Shown: positions 10,470 through 22,426 of the stretch, piece after piece
Position numbering within the stretch: the first letter of the stretch is position 1
How the letters are laid out: each line of letters opens with the position of its first letter
Source of the DNA: Achromobacter agilis
GTDB lineage: Bacteria > Pseudomonadota > Gammaproteobacteria > Burkholderiales > Burkholderiaceae_B
DNA: 64,000 bases
NCBI RefSeq assembly: GCF_900496965.1
Contig: NZ_UFQB01000029.1
Coordinates: 1 to 64,000 of the forward strand
Reading direction: 5' to 3'
Position numbers and translations under genes: made by a program
The notes under the pieces: model-generated
What the model saw: the letters and a program-made list of their open reading frames with translations, nothing else
Told to the model about the DNA's origin: nothing
Databases searched by the model: none

Positions 10470-10789
10470 CGCTTGCCGCCTTCTGCCTGGCTTACGCCGG
10501 CTTCTCCGCCCTGTGCCTGGGAATGGACCGCCACTACGAGGACCTCTTCGACCGCGCGTTGCCGCGGCGGCATCGCGTGCCGCTGCGGGCGTTCGGCTGG
10601 ATCGCGCTGGGCCTGTCCCTGTGCGCCTCGGCGGCGGTCTGGGGCTGGAGCTACGGCACGGTCGAATGGATCGGCATCCTCAGCATCGCCGGCCTGCTGC
10701 TGATCTGGTTCCTGACGTTCCGGCCGCGCGCCGCATTGACCGCCGGCGGCCTGTGCGCGCTGGCGGCGCCGGTGCTGGCCGTTCTGTAG
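10466..10789 (+). CDS. Small membrane protein, DUF3325-like
   Basis: 107 residues with three membrane helices: [18 protein letters not shown], a central [19 protein letters not shown] and [17 protein letters not shown] conserved MDRHYEDLF follows the first helix, as in DUF3325 proteins that accompany PepSY proteins. Its ATG overlaps the stop of the PepSY gene (ATGA). Function unknown, presumably an accessory subunit of the same iron system. Confidence 0.75.
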   Translation: MTLAAFCLAYAGFSALCLGMDRHYEDLFDRALPRRHRVPLRAFGWIALGLSLCASAAVWGWSYGTVEWIGILSIAGLLLIWFLTFRPRAALTAGGLCALAAPVLAVL

Positions 10790-10856
10790 CGGCGAGGGCG
10801 CCGCGGCCGCCCGGCACGTTACACTGGGTGTTTTCCCCCAAACGCATCTTCGCCTC

Positions 10857-12215
10857 ATGAATACCCGCGTCCTTACCGGCATCACCACCTCTGGAACCCC
10901 CCACCTCGGCAACTACGCGGGCGCGATCCGCCCCGCCGTCCAGGCCAGTACGCAGCCCGGCGTGGACGCATTTTTCTTCATGGCCGATTACCACGCGCTG
11001 ATCAAGTGCGACGACCCCGCCCGTGTGGCGCGCTCGCGCCTTGAAATCGCCGCTACCTGGCTGGCGGTGGGGCTGGACCACGAACGCGTGACCTTCTACC
11101 GCCAGTCGGACATCCCCGAGATCCCCGAACTGACTTGGATGCTGAACTGCGTCACGGCCAAGGGCCTGATGAACCGGGCGCACGCGTACAAGGCGGCGGT
11201 GGACCAGAACGAGGCGAAGGGCGTAGAGCCGGACGACGGCGTCACCATGGGCCTGTTCTCGTATCCGGTGCTGATGGCGGCGGACATCGTCATGTTCAAC
11301 GCGAACAAGGTGCCGGTAGGCCGCGACCAGATCCAGCATCTGGAGATGGCGCGCGACATCGCGCAGCGCTTCAACCACCTGTACGGCCGCGATTACTTCA
11401 CGTTGCCGGAGGTGGTGATCGAGGAAGAAGTGGCGACGCTGCCGGGCTTGGACGGCCGCAAGATGTCCAAGAGCTACAACAACACGATTCCGTTGTTCGA
11501 GGGCGGCGCAAGCGCGCTGCGCGCCTCGGTGATGCGCATCGTGACCGATTCGCGCCAGCCCGGCGAACCCAAGGACGCCGAGAACTCGCACCTGTACACG
11601 ATCTACCGTGCGTTCGCCACGCAGGCGCAGTCCGCGGCGTTCCGCAAGCAGCTGGAAGACGGGCTGGGCTGGGGCGACGCCAAGCAGGCCCTCTACGATC
11701 ACCTGGAGAACCTGCTGGCGCCCATGCGCGAGAAGTACTTCGACCTGATGGCCAACCCCGGCCGCATCGAAGACATCCTGCAGGCAGGCGCCGCCAAGGC
11801 CCGCAAGCTGTCGGCGCCCTTCATGCACGAGCTGCGCCAGGCCGTGGGCCTGCGCAACCTGGAAGCCGCGTCCGCGGGCGGCAAGGGCGCGCCGGCCAAG
11901 AAGGAAAAGAGCAAGGGCGCGCGCTTCGTCAGCTTCCGCGACGAAGACGGCGGCTTCCGCTTCCGCCTGCTGGCCGCCGACGGCGAGGAACTGCTGCTGT
12001 CGCAGCGTTTCGCCGACCCGAAGGAAGCCGGCGCGCTGATGCGCCGCCTGCAATCGGAACCGGCGGAGACGGTGCTGCAGGCTGACGGGCAGCAAGGCTA
12101 TGCCGCGGTGATCGATGGTGTGGCCGTGGCGGCCGCGCCGGCCGGCGCGCAAGTCGAAGCGGGCGCCTTGCTGGCGCGCGCGCGCGAAGCACTGGCCTCG
12201 CTGGCCCAGGAGTAA
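10857..12215 (+). CDS. trpS: Tryptophanyl-tRNA synthetase
   Basis: Class I aminoacyl-tRNA synthetase charging tRNA-Trp. 452 residues, longer than the ~330-residue classical form because of a C-terminal extension after an Ala/Lys-rich linker near residue 345. The HIGH-type motif is [10 protein letters not shown] near residue 11 and the KMSKS motif is [10 protein letters not shown] near residue 201. The extension (residues ~355-452, [20 protein letters not shown]) looks like a small beta domain seen in related betaproteobacterial enzymes; its function is unknown. A strong bidirectional terminator follows. Confidence 0.95.
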   Translation: MNTRVLTGITTSGTPHLGNYAGAIRPAVQASTQPGVDAFFFMADYHALIKCDDPARVARSRLEIAATWLAVGLDHERVTFYRQSDIPEIPELTWMLNCVTAKGLMNRAHAYKAAVDQNEAKGVEPDDGVTMGLFSYPVLMAADIVMFNANKVPVGRDQIQHLEMARDIAQRFNHLYGRDYFTLPEVVIEEEVATLPGLDGRKMSKSYNNTIPLFEGGASALRASVMRIVTDSRQPGEPKDAENSHLYTIYRAFATQAQSAAFRKQLEDGLGWGDAKQALYDHLENLLAPMREKYFDLMANPGRIEDILQAGAAKARKLSAPFMHELRQAVGLRNLEAASAGGKGAPAKKEKSKGARFVSFRDEDGGFRFRLLAADGEELLLSQRFADPKEAGALMRRLQSEPAETVLQADGQQGYAAVIDGVAVAAAPAGAQVEAGALLARAREALASLAQE

Positions 12216-12243
12216 GCGGAATGCCGGGCGCTGCGGCGCCTTG

Positions 12244-12280
12244 AAAAAAAGCCCGGCGCATCATGCGCCGGGTTTTTTTT
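12244..12280. terminator. Bidirectional terminator between trpS and tex
   Basis: CCCGGCGCA (12252-12260) and TGCGCCGGG (12264-12272) form a perfect 9-base stem with eight T after it and seven A before it, so it works for the convergent genes on both strands. Confidence 0.9.
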
Positions 12281-12312
12281 GGGAGCTGATCCGGCAGGCC
12301 GGACCGCGGCGT

Positions 12313-14688
<2,376 letters not shown>

Positions 14689-14899
14689 CTCTATACGACG
14701 ACAAAAAGGGAAAACAAGGGGCGGATTGTGCCATAAGCCGTTGTTACGAAACGTGCCAGGGGGGCCGATATGTCCCTCTTGCGGTGCGCCGGCGGCAGCT
14801 TCGCGGCGGGAACGAGGCCTGGCAGCGGGTATCATTTGGTCCTTTCCCACATAAGTGTCTGGCGCCCGAACCGCAAGCGGCACCGGCGAGACTGTTCTG

Positions 14900-16999
14900 A
14901 TGCTGGACCTGGATATTTCCGAATTCTTCGACGAGGACGGGCCGCTGGCCACGGCCTTGCCCGGCTACAAGCCGCGACCCGCGCAAGTGGAGTTGTCCCA
15001 GGCCATCGGCCAGGCCATCCAGGACCGCGCTACGCTGGTGGCCGAGGCGGGCACGGGCATCGGCAAGACGTGGGCCTATCTTGTACCCGCCTTCATCCAG
15101 GGCGGCAAGGTGCTGATTTCCACCGGCACGCGCACCCTGCAGGACCAGCTCTTCGCCCGCGATCTTCCGCGCGTGCGCGCTGCGCTGGCCGCGCCGGTCA
15201 CCGCCGCGCTGCTCAAGGGCCGCGGCAATTACGTCTGCCACTATCACCTGGATCGCCTGCAGGGCGACGAGCGCGCCTTGAAGTCGCGCAGCGAAATCCA
15301 GCAACTGCGCCAGATCCAGGTGTTCGCGGGCATTTCCAAAACGGGCGACCGCAGCGATCTCGCGCAGGTGCCGGAAGATGCCGACATCTGGCAACGCGTG
15401 ACCTCCACCCGCGAAAACTGCCTGGGGCAGGAATGTCCGCGCATCCGCGACTGCTTCGTCGTGAAGGCCCGCCGGCAGGCCCAGGAGGCCGACGTGGTGG
15501 TCGTCAACCATGCCCTGTTCATGGCCGATCTGGTGCTGCGCGAAGAGGGCGTCACCGACCTGCTGCCGGAAGCGGACACCGTGATCTTCGACGAAGCGCA
15601 TCAGCTTCCCGACACCGCCACGCGCTTTCTGGGCAGCAGCGTGTCCACGCACCAGCTGATGGACTTCGGCCGCGCGCTGGAAGTCGCCGGCCTGGCCTAC
15701 GCGCGCGAAGCGGCCAAATGGAGCGACGTCAGCCGCCACCTGGAGACCGCCGCGCGCGAACTCCGGCTGGTCTGTGCGCCCCTGGACAAGATGCCGGGCC
15801 GCAAGGCCACCTTCGATGCGATCCCCAATGCCGACGAGTTCGACGAGGCGCTGAAGGGGCTGCGCGAGGCCGTGGACAGCGCCGCGCAGGCCCTGGCCGC
15901 CGTATCCGAAAAGCATCCGGACCTGATGGCCGCGGCACGCAGCGGCGCGGAGATTTCCGCGCGGCTCAAGCGCTGGGCCACGCCGGGACGGGCAGGCGCC
16001 GAGCAGGCCGACGAAGGTTGGGGCCGCGACGACCAGGCGCCCGAACCGGCGGTGCAATCGGCGCTGGGCGACGGCCTGCCCACGCCGGCCGCCATCCTGG
16101 CGGGCGCCGCCGCGGCAGAGCAATGGTCCGGCCCGGCGGTGCGCTGGGTCGAGCATGGGCAGCACCACGTGCGCCTGCATTCCGCGCCGCTGTCCGTGGC
16201 GCAGGCCTTTTCCAAGTACCGCAAGCCGGGCCAGGCCTGGATCATGACCTCGGCCACGCTGTCGGTGAACGGCGAGTTCACGCACTTCACCAGCCAGCTG
16301 GGGCTGGACAAGGCCCGCACCGGCAAATGGGAGTCGCCGTTCAACTATCCGGAGCAGGCCCTGCTGTTCGTGCCGCGCGGCCTGCCCGAACCGCAGTCGC
16401 CGCAGTACCTAGAGCGCTTCGTGCAGACGCTGATGCCCTTGCTGGAGGCGAGCCCCGGCGGGACGCTGGTGCTGTGCACGACGCTGCGCGCGGTGGACAA
16501 GGTCGCCAACCTGCTGGCCGACCAGTTCGACGACGCCGGCCATGAATGGCCCCTGCTCAAGCAGGGCGACGGCACGCGCCGCGACCTGCTCGACCGCTTC
16601 TGCAAGCTCCAGCATCCCGTGCTGGTGGGCAGCGCCAGCTTCTGGGAGGGCATCGACCTGCCCGGCGACGTGCTGACCCTGGTCGCGATCGACAAACTGC
16701 CGTTCGCGCCGCCCGACGACCCCGTCATCGAGGCGCGCCTGCGGGCCTGCCGGGCGCAGGGCGGCAATCCGTTCTCGGAATACCAGCTACCCGAGGCCGC
16801 GATCTCGCTCAAGCAGGGCGCCGGCCGCCTGATCCGCACCGAATCGGATTGGGGCGTGCTCATGGTGGGCGACGGGCGGTTGGTCGAAAAACCCTACGGC
16901 AAGCGGCTGTGGCGGGGGCTGCCGCCGTTCGCGCGGACCCGCGAGCTGGAAGAAGTGCTGGCGTTCTACCGCCGCAAGGGCGAGGGCGGCGAGGGGTAG
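14900..16999 (+). CDS. DinG/YoaA-type ATP-dependent helicase with Fe-S cluster
   Basis: About 699 residues of the XPD-like superfamily 2 helicases. Walker A is AEAGTGIGKT at residues 48-57 and the DEAH box is FDEAHQLPD. Four conserved cysteines expected for the 4Fe-4S domain are present (NYVCHYHLDR at Cys113, then CLGQECPRIRDC). The C-terminal helicase half has VGSASFWEGIDLPGD and QGAGRLIRTESDWG. The gene resembles YoaA more than the lexA-regulated DinG, but I cannot separate them firmly. ATG at 14900 (MLDLDISEFF) is preferred; a GTG at 14855 would add fifteen residues. Roles in DNA damage or replication-fork repair are known for the family. Confidence 0.88.
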   Translation: MLDLDISEFFDEDGPLATALPGYKPRPAQVELSQAIGQAIQDRATLVAEAGTGIGKTWAYLVPAFIQGGKVLISTGTRTLQDQLFARDLPRVRAALAAPVTAALLKGRGNYVCHYHLDRLQGDERALKSRSEIQQLRQIQVFAGISKTGDRSDLAQVPEDADIWQRVTSTRENCLGQECPRIRDCFVVKARRQAQEADVVVVNHALFMADLVLREEGVTDLLPEADTVIFDEAHQLPDTATRFLGSSVSTHQLMDFGRALEVAGLAYAREAAKWSDVSRHLETAARELRLVCAPLDKMPGRKATFDAIPNADEFDEALKGLREAVDSAAQALAAVSEKHPDLMAAARSGAEISARLKRWATPGRAGAEQADEGWGRDDQAPEPAVQSALGDGLPTPAAILAGAAAAEQWSGPAVRWVEHGQHHVRLHSAPLSVAQAFSKYRKPGQAWIMTSATLSVNGEFTHFTSQLGLDKARTGKWESPFNYPEQALLFVPRGLPEPQSPQYLERFVQTLMPLLEASPGGTLVLCTTLRAVDKVANLLADQFDDAGHEWPLLKQGDGTRRDLLDRFCKLQHPVLVGSASFWEGIDLPGDVLTLVAIDKLPFAPPDDPVIEARLRACRAQGGNPFSEYQLPEAAISLKQGAGRLIRTESDWGVLMVGDGRLVEKPYGKRLWRGLPPFARTRELEEVLAFYRRKGEGGEG

Positions 17000-17041
17000 C
17001 TCACCGACCGCGCGCCCCGCGCGTGCCCGCCGCAAGCAAAA

Positions 17042-17070
17042 AGCCCCTCGCGAGCGAGGGGCTTTTTTTC
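17042..17070. terminator. Bidirectional terminator between the helicase gene and bamD
   Basis: AGCCCCTCG (17042-17050) pairs with CGAGGGGCT (17055-17063) across a CGAG loop; a T run follows, and an A run precedes it for the opposite strand. Confidence 0.9.
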
Positions 17071-17085
17071 CATGCGGGAATCGGA

Positions 17086-17928
17086 TCAGTTGAACGGATT
17101 CCACCAGCTCTTGTCGGCCTTCAGGCCCTTGGTCCGGAATTCGCTGTTGGGGAAGTTCTTGTCGTAGACGCGCTGCGAGTCGTTCTTCAGTTCGGTCATG
17201 CCGAGCTTGTCGTAGGACTCGACCATCAGGTAGAGCGCTTCTTCGGTGGCGGGCGCGCCCTCGAAGTCGGTGATGACGGTCTGTGCGCGGTTGGCGGCGG
17301 CCACGTAGGCGCCGCGCTCGTAGTAGTAGCGGGCGACGTGCACTTCGTTCATGGCGATGGTGTTGACCAGCCAGGCCACGCGCTTTTCGGCGTCGGCCGA
17401 ATACTTGCTGTCCGGGTAGCGCTTGATCAGCTCGTTGAAGGCGTCGTAGGAAGCGCGCAGGCCCTTCGGATCGCGTTCGGCGGGATCTTGGCCGGTGAGG
17501 TTGCTCATGAAGGCGCTGGCCGGCGTGAAGTTGATCAGGCCCTTCAGGTACAGCGCGTAGTCGGTGCCGGGATGGTTGGGGTAGAGCTGCTGGAAGCGGT
17601 CGATGGCGGCCAGGGCCTGCTCGTTCTCGCCGTCCTTCCAGTTGACGTAGGCCAGTTCAAGCAGGGCTTGCTGCGCATACACGCCGAAGGGGTAGCGGCT
17701 TTCGATCGCGGTGAGCCGTTCGCGGGCTTCCTTCCAGCCACCCGAGGACATTTCCGACTTGGCATCGGCGTAGAGCTGTTCGGCGCTCCAGTTCGTGGTC
17801 TTGTCGTACTTGGAGTTGGACGAGCCGCAACCGGCGATCGCGACGACGGCAACTAGCGCGATGACCACGCGCAAGATCGGCCCGCTGCGGGAGGCGGGAT
17901 TCGAGGGAGCTGCGGAGTGGTGAATCAC
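17086..17928 (-). CDS. bamD: BamD outer membrane assembly lipoprotein
   Basis: 280 residues. The N terminus carries a lipoprotein signal with the lipobox VAIAGC (Cys near residue 34). TPR-type repeats follow (QLYADAKSEM, YAQQALLELAYVNWKDGENEQAL). It is the essential lipoprotein partner of BamA in inserting beta-barrel proteins. The start is a GTG at 17928; no ATG is available before the signal peptide. It is divergent from rluD with only 53 bases between them, an arrangement found in many proteobacteria. Confidence 0.95.
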   Translation of the reverse strand: MIHHSAAPSNPASRSGPILRVVIALVAVVAIAGCGSSNSKYDKTTNWSAEQLYADAKSEMSSGGWKEARERLTAIESRYPFGVYAQQALLELAYVNWKDGENEQALAAIDRFQQLYPNHPGTDYALYLKGLINFTPASAFMSNLTGQDPAERDPKGLRASYDAFNELIKRYPDSKYSADAEKRVAWLVNTIAMNEVHVARYYYERGAYVAAANRAQTVITDFEGAPATEEALYLMVESYDKLGMTELKNDSQRVYDKNFPNSEFRTKGLKADKSWWNPFN

Positions 17929-17981
17929 GAGAATCGTATCCTTGGTGTTAGCATGGCAGGCTGATTATATGATTTGTCTCC

Positions 17982-18980
17982 ATGTCTGATACAGCCGCCG
18001 GCGCAGATCTCGTTTCCGACGACGAATTCCTGGGTCTTCCTGACCAAAATCCCAGGGGTGAACCGCAACTTGTAACCGTGCCTGACGGTACACGGGCCGA
18101 CCGGCTGGACAAGGTGCTCGCAGGGTTGTTGCCCGACCATTCCCGCAGCCGTCTGCAAGGCTGGATCGAGGCGGGCAACGTCCAGGTGAACGGCTCGCCC
18201 GGCAAGGTCCGCCAGACCGTCGGCCCGGGCGACGAGATCGCCGTCTGGCCGCAGCCCGCTCCCGAATCGCTGGCTTTCGCGCCCGAACCCGTGGCGTTCG
18301 GGGTCGTGGACGAAAGCCCCGACTGGATTGTCGTGAACAAACCCGCGGGACTGGTCACGCATCCCGGCGCCGGCAACTGGAGCGGCACCCTTCTCAACGG
18401 CCTGCTGCACCGCTATCCCGAATTGGCCCAGGTGGCGCGCGCCGGCATCGTGCATCGCCTGGACAAGGACACGTCCGGCCTGATGGTCGTGGCGCGCAAC
18501 GAAACGGCCCAGACCCATCTTGTGCGGCAATTGCAGGCGCGCAGCATGGGCCGCGAGTACGTGGCGCTGGCCCATGGCTGGCTGGCCGCGGCCGGCAAGG
18601 TCGACCGCCCGATCGGCCGGGATTCTCGCGTGCCGGTGCGCATGAGCGTAGAGCGCCCGGTGGCGCCCAAGCCGGCCGTTACCCATTATGCGCCGGCCCG
18701 CCGCGGACAGGTCGAACCGGGCGGCCGAGTCACCGAAGTCGTATGCCGGCTGGAAACCGGCCGCACCCACCAGATCCGCGTGCATCTGGCCAGCCTGGGG
18801 CATCCGCTGCTGGCCGATACGCTTTATGGCGGCAAGAACATCGCGGGCGCGCAGCGGCAGATGCTGCATGCGCGGGCCCTGCATTTCGACGATCCGGGCG
18901 GCCGCGGCGAGGTCGAGTTCACCGCCGCCCCGCCCGCCGACATGACCCTGGTACAGGACAGCATCGCATGGAACGCGTAG
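17982..18980 (+). CDS. rluD: 23S rRNA pseudouridine synthase RluD
   Basis: 332 residues. An S4 RNA-binding domain (RADRLDKVLAGLLPDHSRSRLQGWI by position, residues ~40-65) precedes the catalytic domain with HRLDKDTSGLMVVARN, whose Asp is the catalytic residue. RluD makes the pseudouridines in helix 69 of 23S rRNA. Divergence from bamD and coupling to the laccase-domain gene pgeF match the usual rluD neighbourhood. Confidence 0.94.
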   Translation: MSDTAAGADLVSDDEFLGLPDQNPRGEPQLVTVPDGTRADRLDKVLAGLLPDHSRSRLQGWIEAGNVQVNGSPGKVRQTVGPGDEIAVWPQPAPESLAFAPEPVAFGVVDESPDWIVVNKPAGLVTHPGAGNWSGTLLNGLLHRYPELAQVARAGIVHRLDKDTSGLMVVARNETAQTHLVRQLQARSMGREYVALAHGWLAAAGKVDRPIGRDSRVPVRMSVERPVAPKPAVTHYAPARRGQVEPGGRVTEVVCRLETGRTHQIRVHLASLGHPLLADTLYGGKNIAGAQRQMLHARALHFDDPGGRGEVEFTAAPPADMTLVQDSIAWNA

Positions 18981-19732
18981 TGGCAGGTCTGCCGGTGGTG
19001 ACCGGCCCCCAATGGACCGGCGTGAACTATTTCTGCACCACTCGCGCGGGCGGCGCGGGCGTCGCGCCGCACGACACCCTGAACCTCGGCCGCCGCGCCG
19101 GAGACGACCCGGACACCGTCACGGAGAACCGGCGCCGCGTGCGCGCGGCCGTGCCCGCCGAGCCCCTGTGGCTGCGGCAGGTCCACGGCAGCGAAGTCGT
19201 GGACGCCGATCAGCCGGACCTGCCGGACGAGCCGGCGGTCGATGCCAGCGTCACGGCGCGTCCCGGCCGCGTCCTGGCCGTCATGGTGGCGGACTGTCTG
19301 CCGGTGGTGATCTCGGACGCGCAGGGCAAGGTGCTGGGCGCGGCGCATGCCGGCTGGCGCGGCCTGTCCGGCGGCGTGCTCGAACATACGCTGGCCGCCA
19401 TGCGCGCCAAGGCGCCGCAGGCCGCGGGCTGGCGCGCCTGGGTGGGCCCAGGCATCGGTCCCGAGGCATTCGAGGTGGGCCAGGACGTGCTGGATGCCTT
19501 CGAGGCGGATGATCCGGCCGCCCGGCGGTATTTCACCGAACGGCCCGGCCGGCCGGGGAAGTGGCTGGCCGACCTCGCCGGATTGGCCGATTTCCGTCTG
19601 CGCCGGGCTGGGGTACAAGAGGTGTCCTTGAGCGGGATGTGCACCGTGGCGGAGCAGGGCCGGTTCTTTTCGTACCGGCGCGATGGAGAAACCGGACGCA
19701 TGGCCTTGATCGCCTGGCTCGATCCGGTTTGA
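18968..19732 (+). CDS. pgeF: Laccase-domain peptidoglycan editing factor (PgeF/YfiH)
   Basis: 254 residues of the YfiH family. The metal site residues are visible in VHGSEVV, MVADCLPVV and GAAHAGWRG. The E. coli protein acts on UDP-MurNAc derivatives carrying L-Ser instead of L-Ala; other members are reported as adenosine-processing enzymes. The ATG at 18968 overlaps the last 13 bases of rluD, implying co-translation. Confidence 0.92.
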   Translation: MERVVAGLPVVTGPQWTGVNYFCTTRAGGAGVAPHDTLNLGRRAGDDPDTVTENRRRVRAAVPAEPLWLRQVHGSEVVDADQPDLPDEPAVDASVTARPGRVLAVMVADCLPVVISDAQGKVLGAAHAGWRGLSGGVLEHTLAAMRAKAPQAAGWRAWVGPGIGPEAFEVGQDVLDAFEADDPAARRYFTERPGRPGKWLADLAGLADFRLRRAGVQEVSLSGMCTVAEQGRFFSYRRDGETGRMALIAWLDPV

Positions 19733-19856
19733 TCCAGCGCAAGACGGGCGCTTGCGCCTGCGGCACGCCCTGGCAGGTCTCCTTGTATACCCGCATTGAC
19801 AGGCCAGGACACGGAATGCAACATCAATCGCGTAGTTTCGATAACAAGGTGTCGAA

Positions 19857-21494
19857 GTGAATGCCAATCTCTCCGCCGCAGGGCCCATTCCGGTGAGCGT
19901 GGCACCGGAAGTCCTGGCCGACATCCAGGCCGAGTTCTCTCGCGAATGGCAGCGCCTTTGCGATGACGCCCGCCGCGGCGCGCTCGCGCCGCCGCCAGAC
20001 CGCCGTTTTGCCGGCGAGGCCTGGGCCGCCAATCATTCGCACCTGCTGCTGGCGCATACCTACCTGTTGTCCGCTCGCGCGATGTCGCGCATGGTGGATG
20101 CCGCGCAAGTCAGCGAACCCATGCGCGACCGCCTGCGCTTTTCGATCATGCAATGGGTCGACGCCTTGTCGCCGTCCAATTTCCTGGCATTGAACCCGGA
20201 CGCCCAGCAATCGATCGTGGAGAGCGCGGGCCGGGCACTGAACGAAGGGCTCGCGAACCTGCTTGGCGACGTCAAGAAAGGGCGCATTACGCAGACGGAC
20301 GAAACGAAGTTCGAGATCGGCCGCAACGTGGCGGTGACGCCCGGCGAGGTCGTGTACGAAAACCCCTTGTTCCAGCTCATCCAGTACGCGCCGTCGACCG
20401 CGGCCGTGCACGCGCGGCCGATCGTCATCGTGCCGCCGAACATCAACAAGTTCTACATCCTGGACCTGCAGCCCGAGAATTCCTTCGTGCGGCACGCGGT
20501 GGATCAGGGCTTCACGGTGTTCCTGATTTCGTGGCGCAATCCCGTCGCCAGCGATACCGACGGCGTGGACCGCGCCACCTGGTCCGACTACCTCGACAAC
20601 GCCGTGCTGCAGGCCCTGCGGGTGGCCAGCGACATCACCGGGCAGCCGCAGGTCAACGCGCTGGGCTTCTGCGTGGGCGGCACCATGCTGGCGTCCGCGC
20701 TGGCGCTGGCCGAAGCGCGCGGCGAACACCCCGTGGCCTCGCTGACCCTGCTGACCTCGCTGCTGGATTTCCACGAGACAGGCGTGTTGAAGGTCTTCGT
20801 CGACGAGGCCCATGCGCTGCTGCGCGACCATCAACTGGGCAAGGGCGGGCTGATGCCCGGCCGCGAGCTCGCCACCACGTTCTCGTTCCTGCGGCCCAAC
20901 GAATTGGTATGGAACTACGTTGTCGGCAACTACCTGAAGGGCCAGAAGCCGCCCGCCTTCGACCTGCTGTTCTGGAACGGCGACAGCACCAATCTGCCCG
21001 GGCCCTTCTTTTCCTGGTACTTCCGCAATACCTACCTGGAGAACAACCTGAAAGTGCCGGGTCGGGCGCAGGCCGCAGGTATGCCGCTGGACCTGACGCG
21101 CCTGGAAATGCCGGCCTATATCTTCGGCTCCCGCGAGGATCACATCGTGCCCTGGGTGTCGGCCTACGCGTCCACGCAGGTGCTGCGCGGGCCGCAGCGC
21201 TTCGTGCTGGGGGCGTCCGGGCATATTGCCGGCGTGGTGAATCCGCCAGCCAAGAAACGCCGCAGCTACTGGGTGGCGGATGCGTTGGAACAGTCGGGCC
21301 ATCACCTGCCGGGCGATCCGAATGCATGGCTCGCGCAGGCAGCCGAAAAACCCGGCAGCTGGTGGCCGGACTGGGCCGCCTGGCTGGCCGGCCATTCGGG
21401 CAAGCAGGTCAAGGCGCGTACAAAGTTAGGCAATGCCAGGCATAGGCCGATAGAGCCGGCGCCTGGCAGGTATGTGAAAGTCCGGGCTGCCTGA
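19857..21494 (+). CDS. phaC: Class I polyhydroxyalkanoate synthase
   Basis: 545 residues. It polymerises hydroxyacyl-CoA into polyhydroxybutyrate on granules. The lipase-like box GFCVGG carries the catalytic Cys, and the Asp and His of the triad are in REDHIVPW and ASGHIAGVVNPP. The start is GTG at 19857, with AAGGTG five bases upstream. phaB follows in the same direction after 72 bases and phaR after that; no phaA thiolase gene is in the window. Confidence 0.95.
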   Translation: MNANLSAAGPIPVSVAPEVLADIQAEFSREWQRLCDDARRGALAPPPDRRFAGEAWAANHSHLLLAHTYLLSARAMSRMVDAAQVSEPMRDRLRFSIMQWVDALSPSNFLALNPDAQQSIVESAGRALNEGLANLLGDVKKGRITQTDETKFEIGRNVAVTPGEVVYENPLFQLIQYAPSTAAVHARPIVIVPPNINKFYILDLQPENSFVRHAVDQGFTVFLISWRNPVASDTDGVDRATWSDYLDNAVLQALRVASDITGQPQVNALGFCVGGTMLASALALAEARGEHPVASLTLLTSLLDFHETGVLKVFVDEAHALLRDHQLGKGGLMPGRELATTFSFLRPNELVWNYVVGNYLKGQKPPAFDLLFWNGDSTNLPGPFFSWYFRNTYLENNLKVPGRAQAAGMPLDLTRLEMPAYIFGSREDHIVPWVSAYASTQVLRGPQRFVLGASGHIAGVVNPPAKKRRSYWVADALEQSGHHLPGDPNAWLAQAAEKPGSWWPDWAAWLAGHSGKQVKARTKLGNARHRPIEPAPGRYVKVRAA

Positions 21495-21566
21495 AACCGC
21501 GGTTGCGGTTGGCCCAGGACAGTAAGTTAATCAACGAGGCGTCCGTCGCACACAGGAGGAAATCCA

Positions 21567-22304
21567 ATGAGCGGAAAACTGGCTTACGTTACAGGCGGGA
21601 TGGGCGGTATCGGCACCTCAATTTGCCAGCGCCTGGCCAAAGATGGCTTTCGCGTGGTGGCAGGCTGCGGCCCCAGCCGCAATTACCAGCAATGGCTGGA
21701 TGAACAGGCAGCGCAGGGCTATACGTTCTACGCGTCCGTGGGCAATGTGTCCGATTGGGACTCCACGGTAGAGGCATTCGAACGGGTCAAGCGGGATATG
21801 GGCTCGGTCGACGTGCTGGTCAACAACGCAGGGATCACCCGCGACGGCCTGTTCCGCAAGATGAGCGCCGATGATTGGCGCGCGGTTATCGATACCAATT
21901 TGAACAGCCTCTTCAACGTGACCAAGCAGGTCATCGACGACATGGTCGAGCGCCAATGGGGCCGGATCGTGAACATCAGCTCGGTGAACGGGCAGAAGGG
22001 GCAGTTCGGCCAGACGAACTATTCCACGGCGAAGGCCGGCATCCATGGCTTCACCATGGCGCTGGCCCAGGAAGTGGCCAGCAAGGGCATCACCGTCAAC
22101 ACGGTGTCGCCCGGCTACATCGGCACGGACATGGTCCGGGCCATCCGCCCCGACGTCCTGGAAAAGATCGTTGCCACCATTCCGGTGCGCCGATTGGGCA
22201 CGCCGGAGGAAATCGCGTCGATTACGTCATGGCTGGCCTCGGATGAGTCCGGCTTCTCGACTGGCGCGGACTTCTCGCTCAACGGCGGCCTGCACATGGG
22301 CTGA
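21567..22304 (+). CDS. phaB: Acetoacetyl-CoA reductase
   Basis: 245-residue short-chain dehydrogenase making 3-hydroxybutyryl-CoA from acetoacetyl-CoA with NADPH, the monomer source for PhaC. Motifs: the N-terminal TGGMGGIG, NNAGITRDG, catalytic Ser in NISSVNGQKGQFGQ and YSTAKAG (YxxxK). A strong AGGAGG ribosome site lies just upstream of the ATG. Confidence 0.95.
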   Translation: MSGKLAYVTGGMGGIGTSICQRLAKDGFRVVAGCGPSRNYQQWLDEQAAQGYTFYASVGNVSDWDSTVEAFERVKRDMGSVDVLVNNAGITRDGLFRKMSADDWRAVIDTNLNSLFNVTKQVIDDMVERQWGRIVNISSVNGQKGQFGQTNYSTAKAGIHGFTMALAQEVASKGITVNTVSPGYIGTDMVRAIRPDVLEKIVATIPVRRLGTPEEIASITSWLASDESGFSTGADFSLNGGLHMG

Positions 22305-22316
22305 CGCATCGTGCGT

Positions 22317-22335
22317 GGGCCGCCACGGGCGGCCC
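22317..22335 (+). other. Stem-loop after phaB
   Basis: A perfect 8-base inverted repeat, GGGCCGCC and GGCGGCCC, with loop ACG. No T run follows, so it could be an mRNA 3'-end stabiliser or a weak stop between phaB and phaR. Confidence 0.4.
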
Positions 22336-22426
22336 GCTGGCGCCGGATGGTCTCGGGGAGAGGGCCGTCCGGCATTACACTTAACCTTATCCGAAGTCTT
22401 AGAGATCGCCCGATCCGGGGACAACC

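Noticed and set aside
12244..12280. Inverted repeats as ends of mobile elements
   Set aside because: The hairpins at this and similar sites have T runs and lie between convergent genes, so they are terminators; no transposase is present.
14689..14952. N-terminal extension of Tex
   Set aside because: The extra 88 codons show no Tex similarity and overlap the divergent helicase start region.
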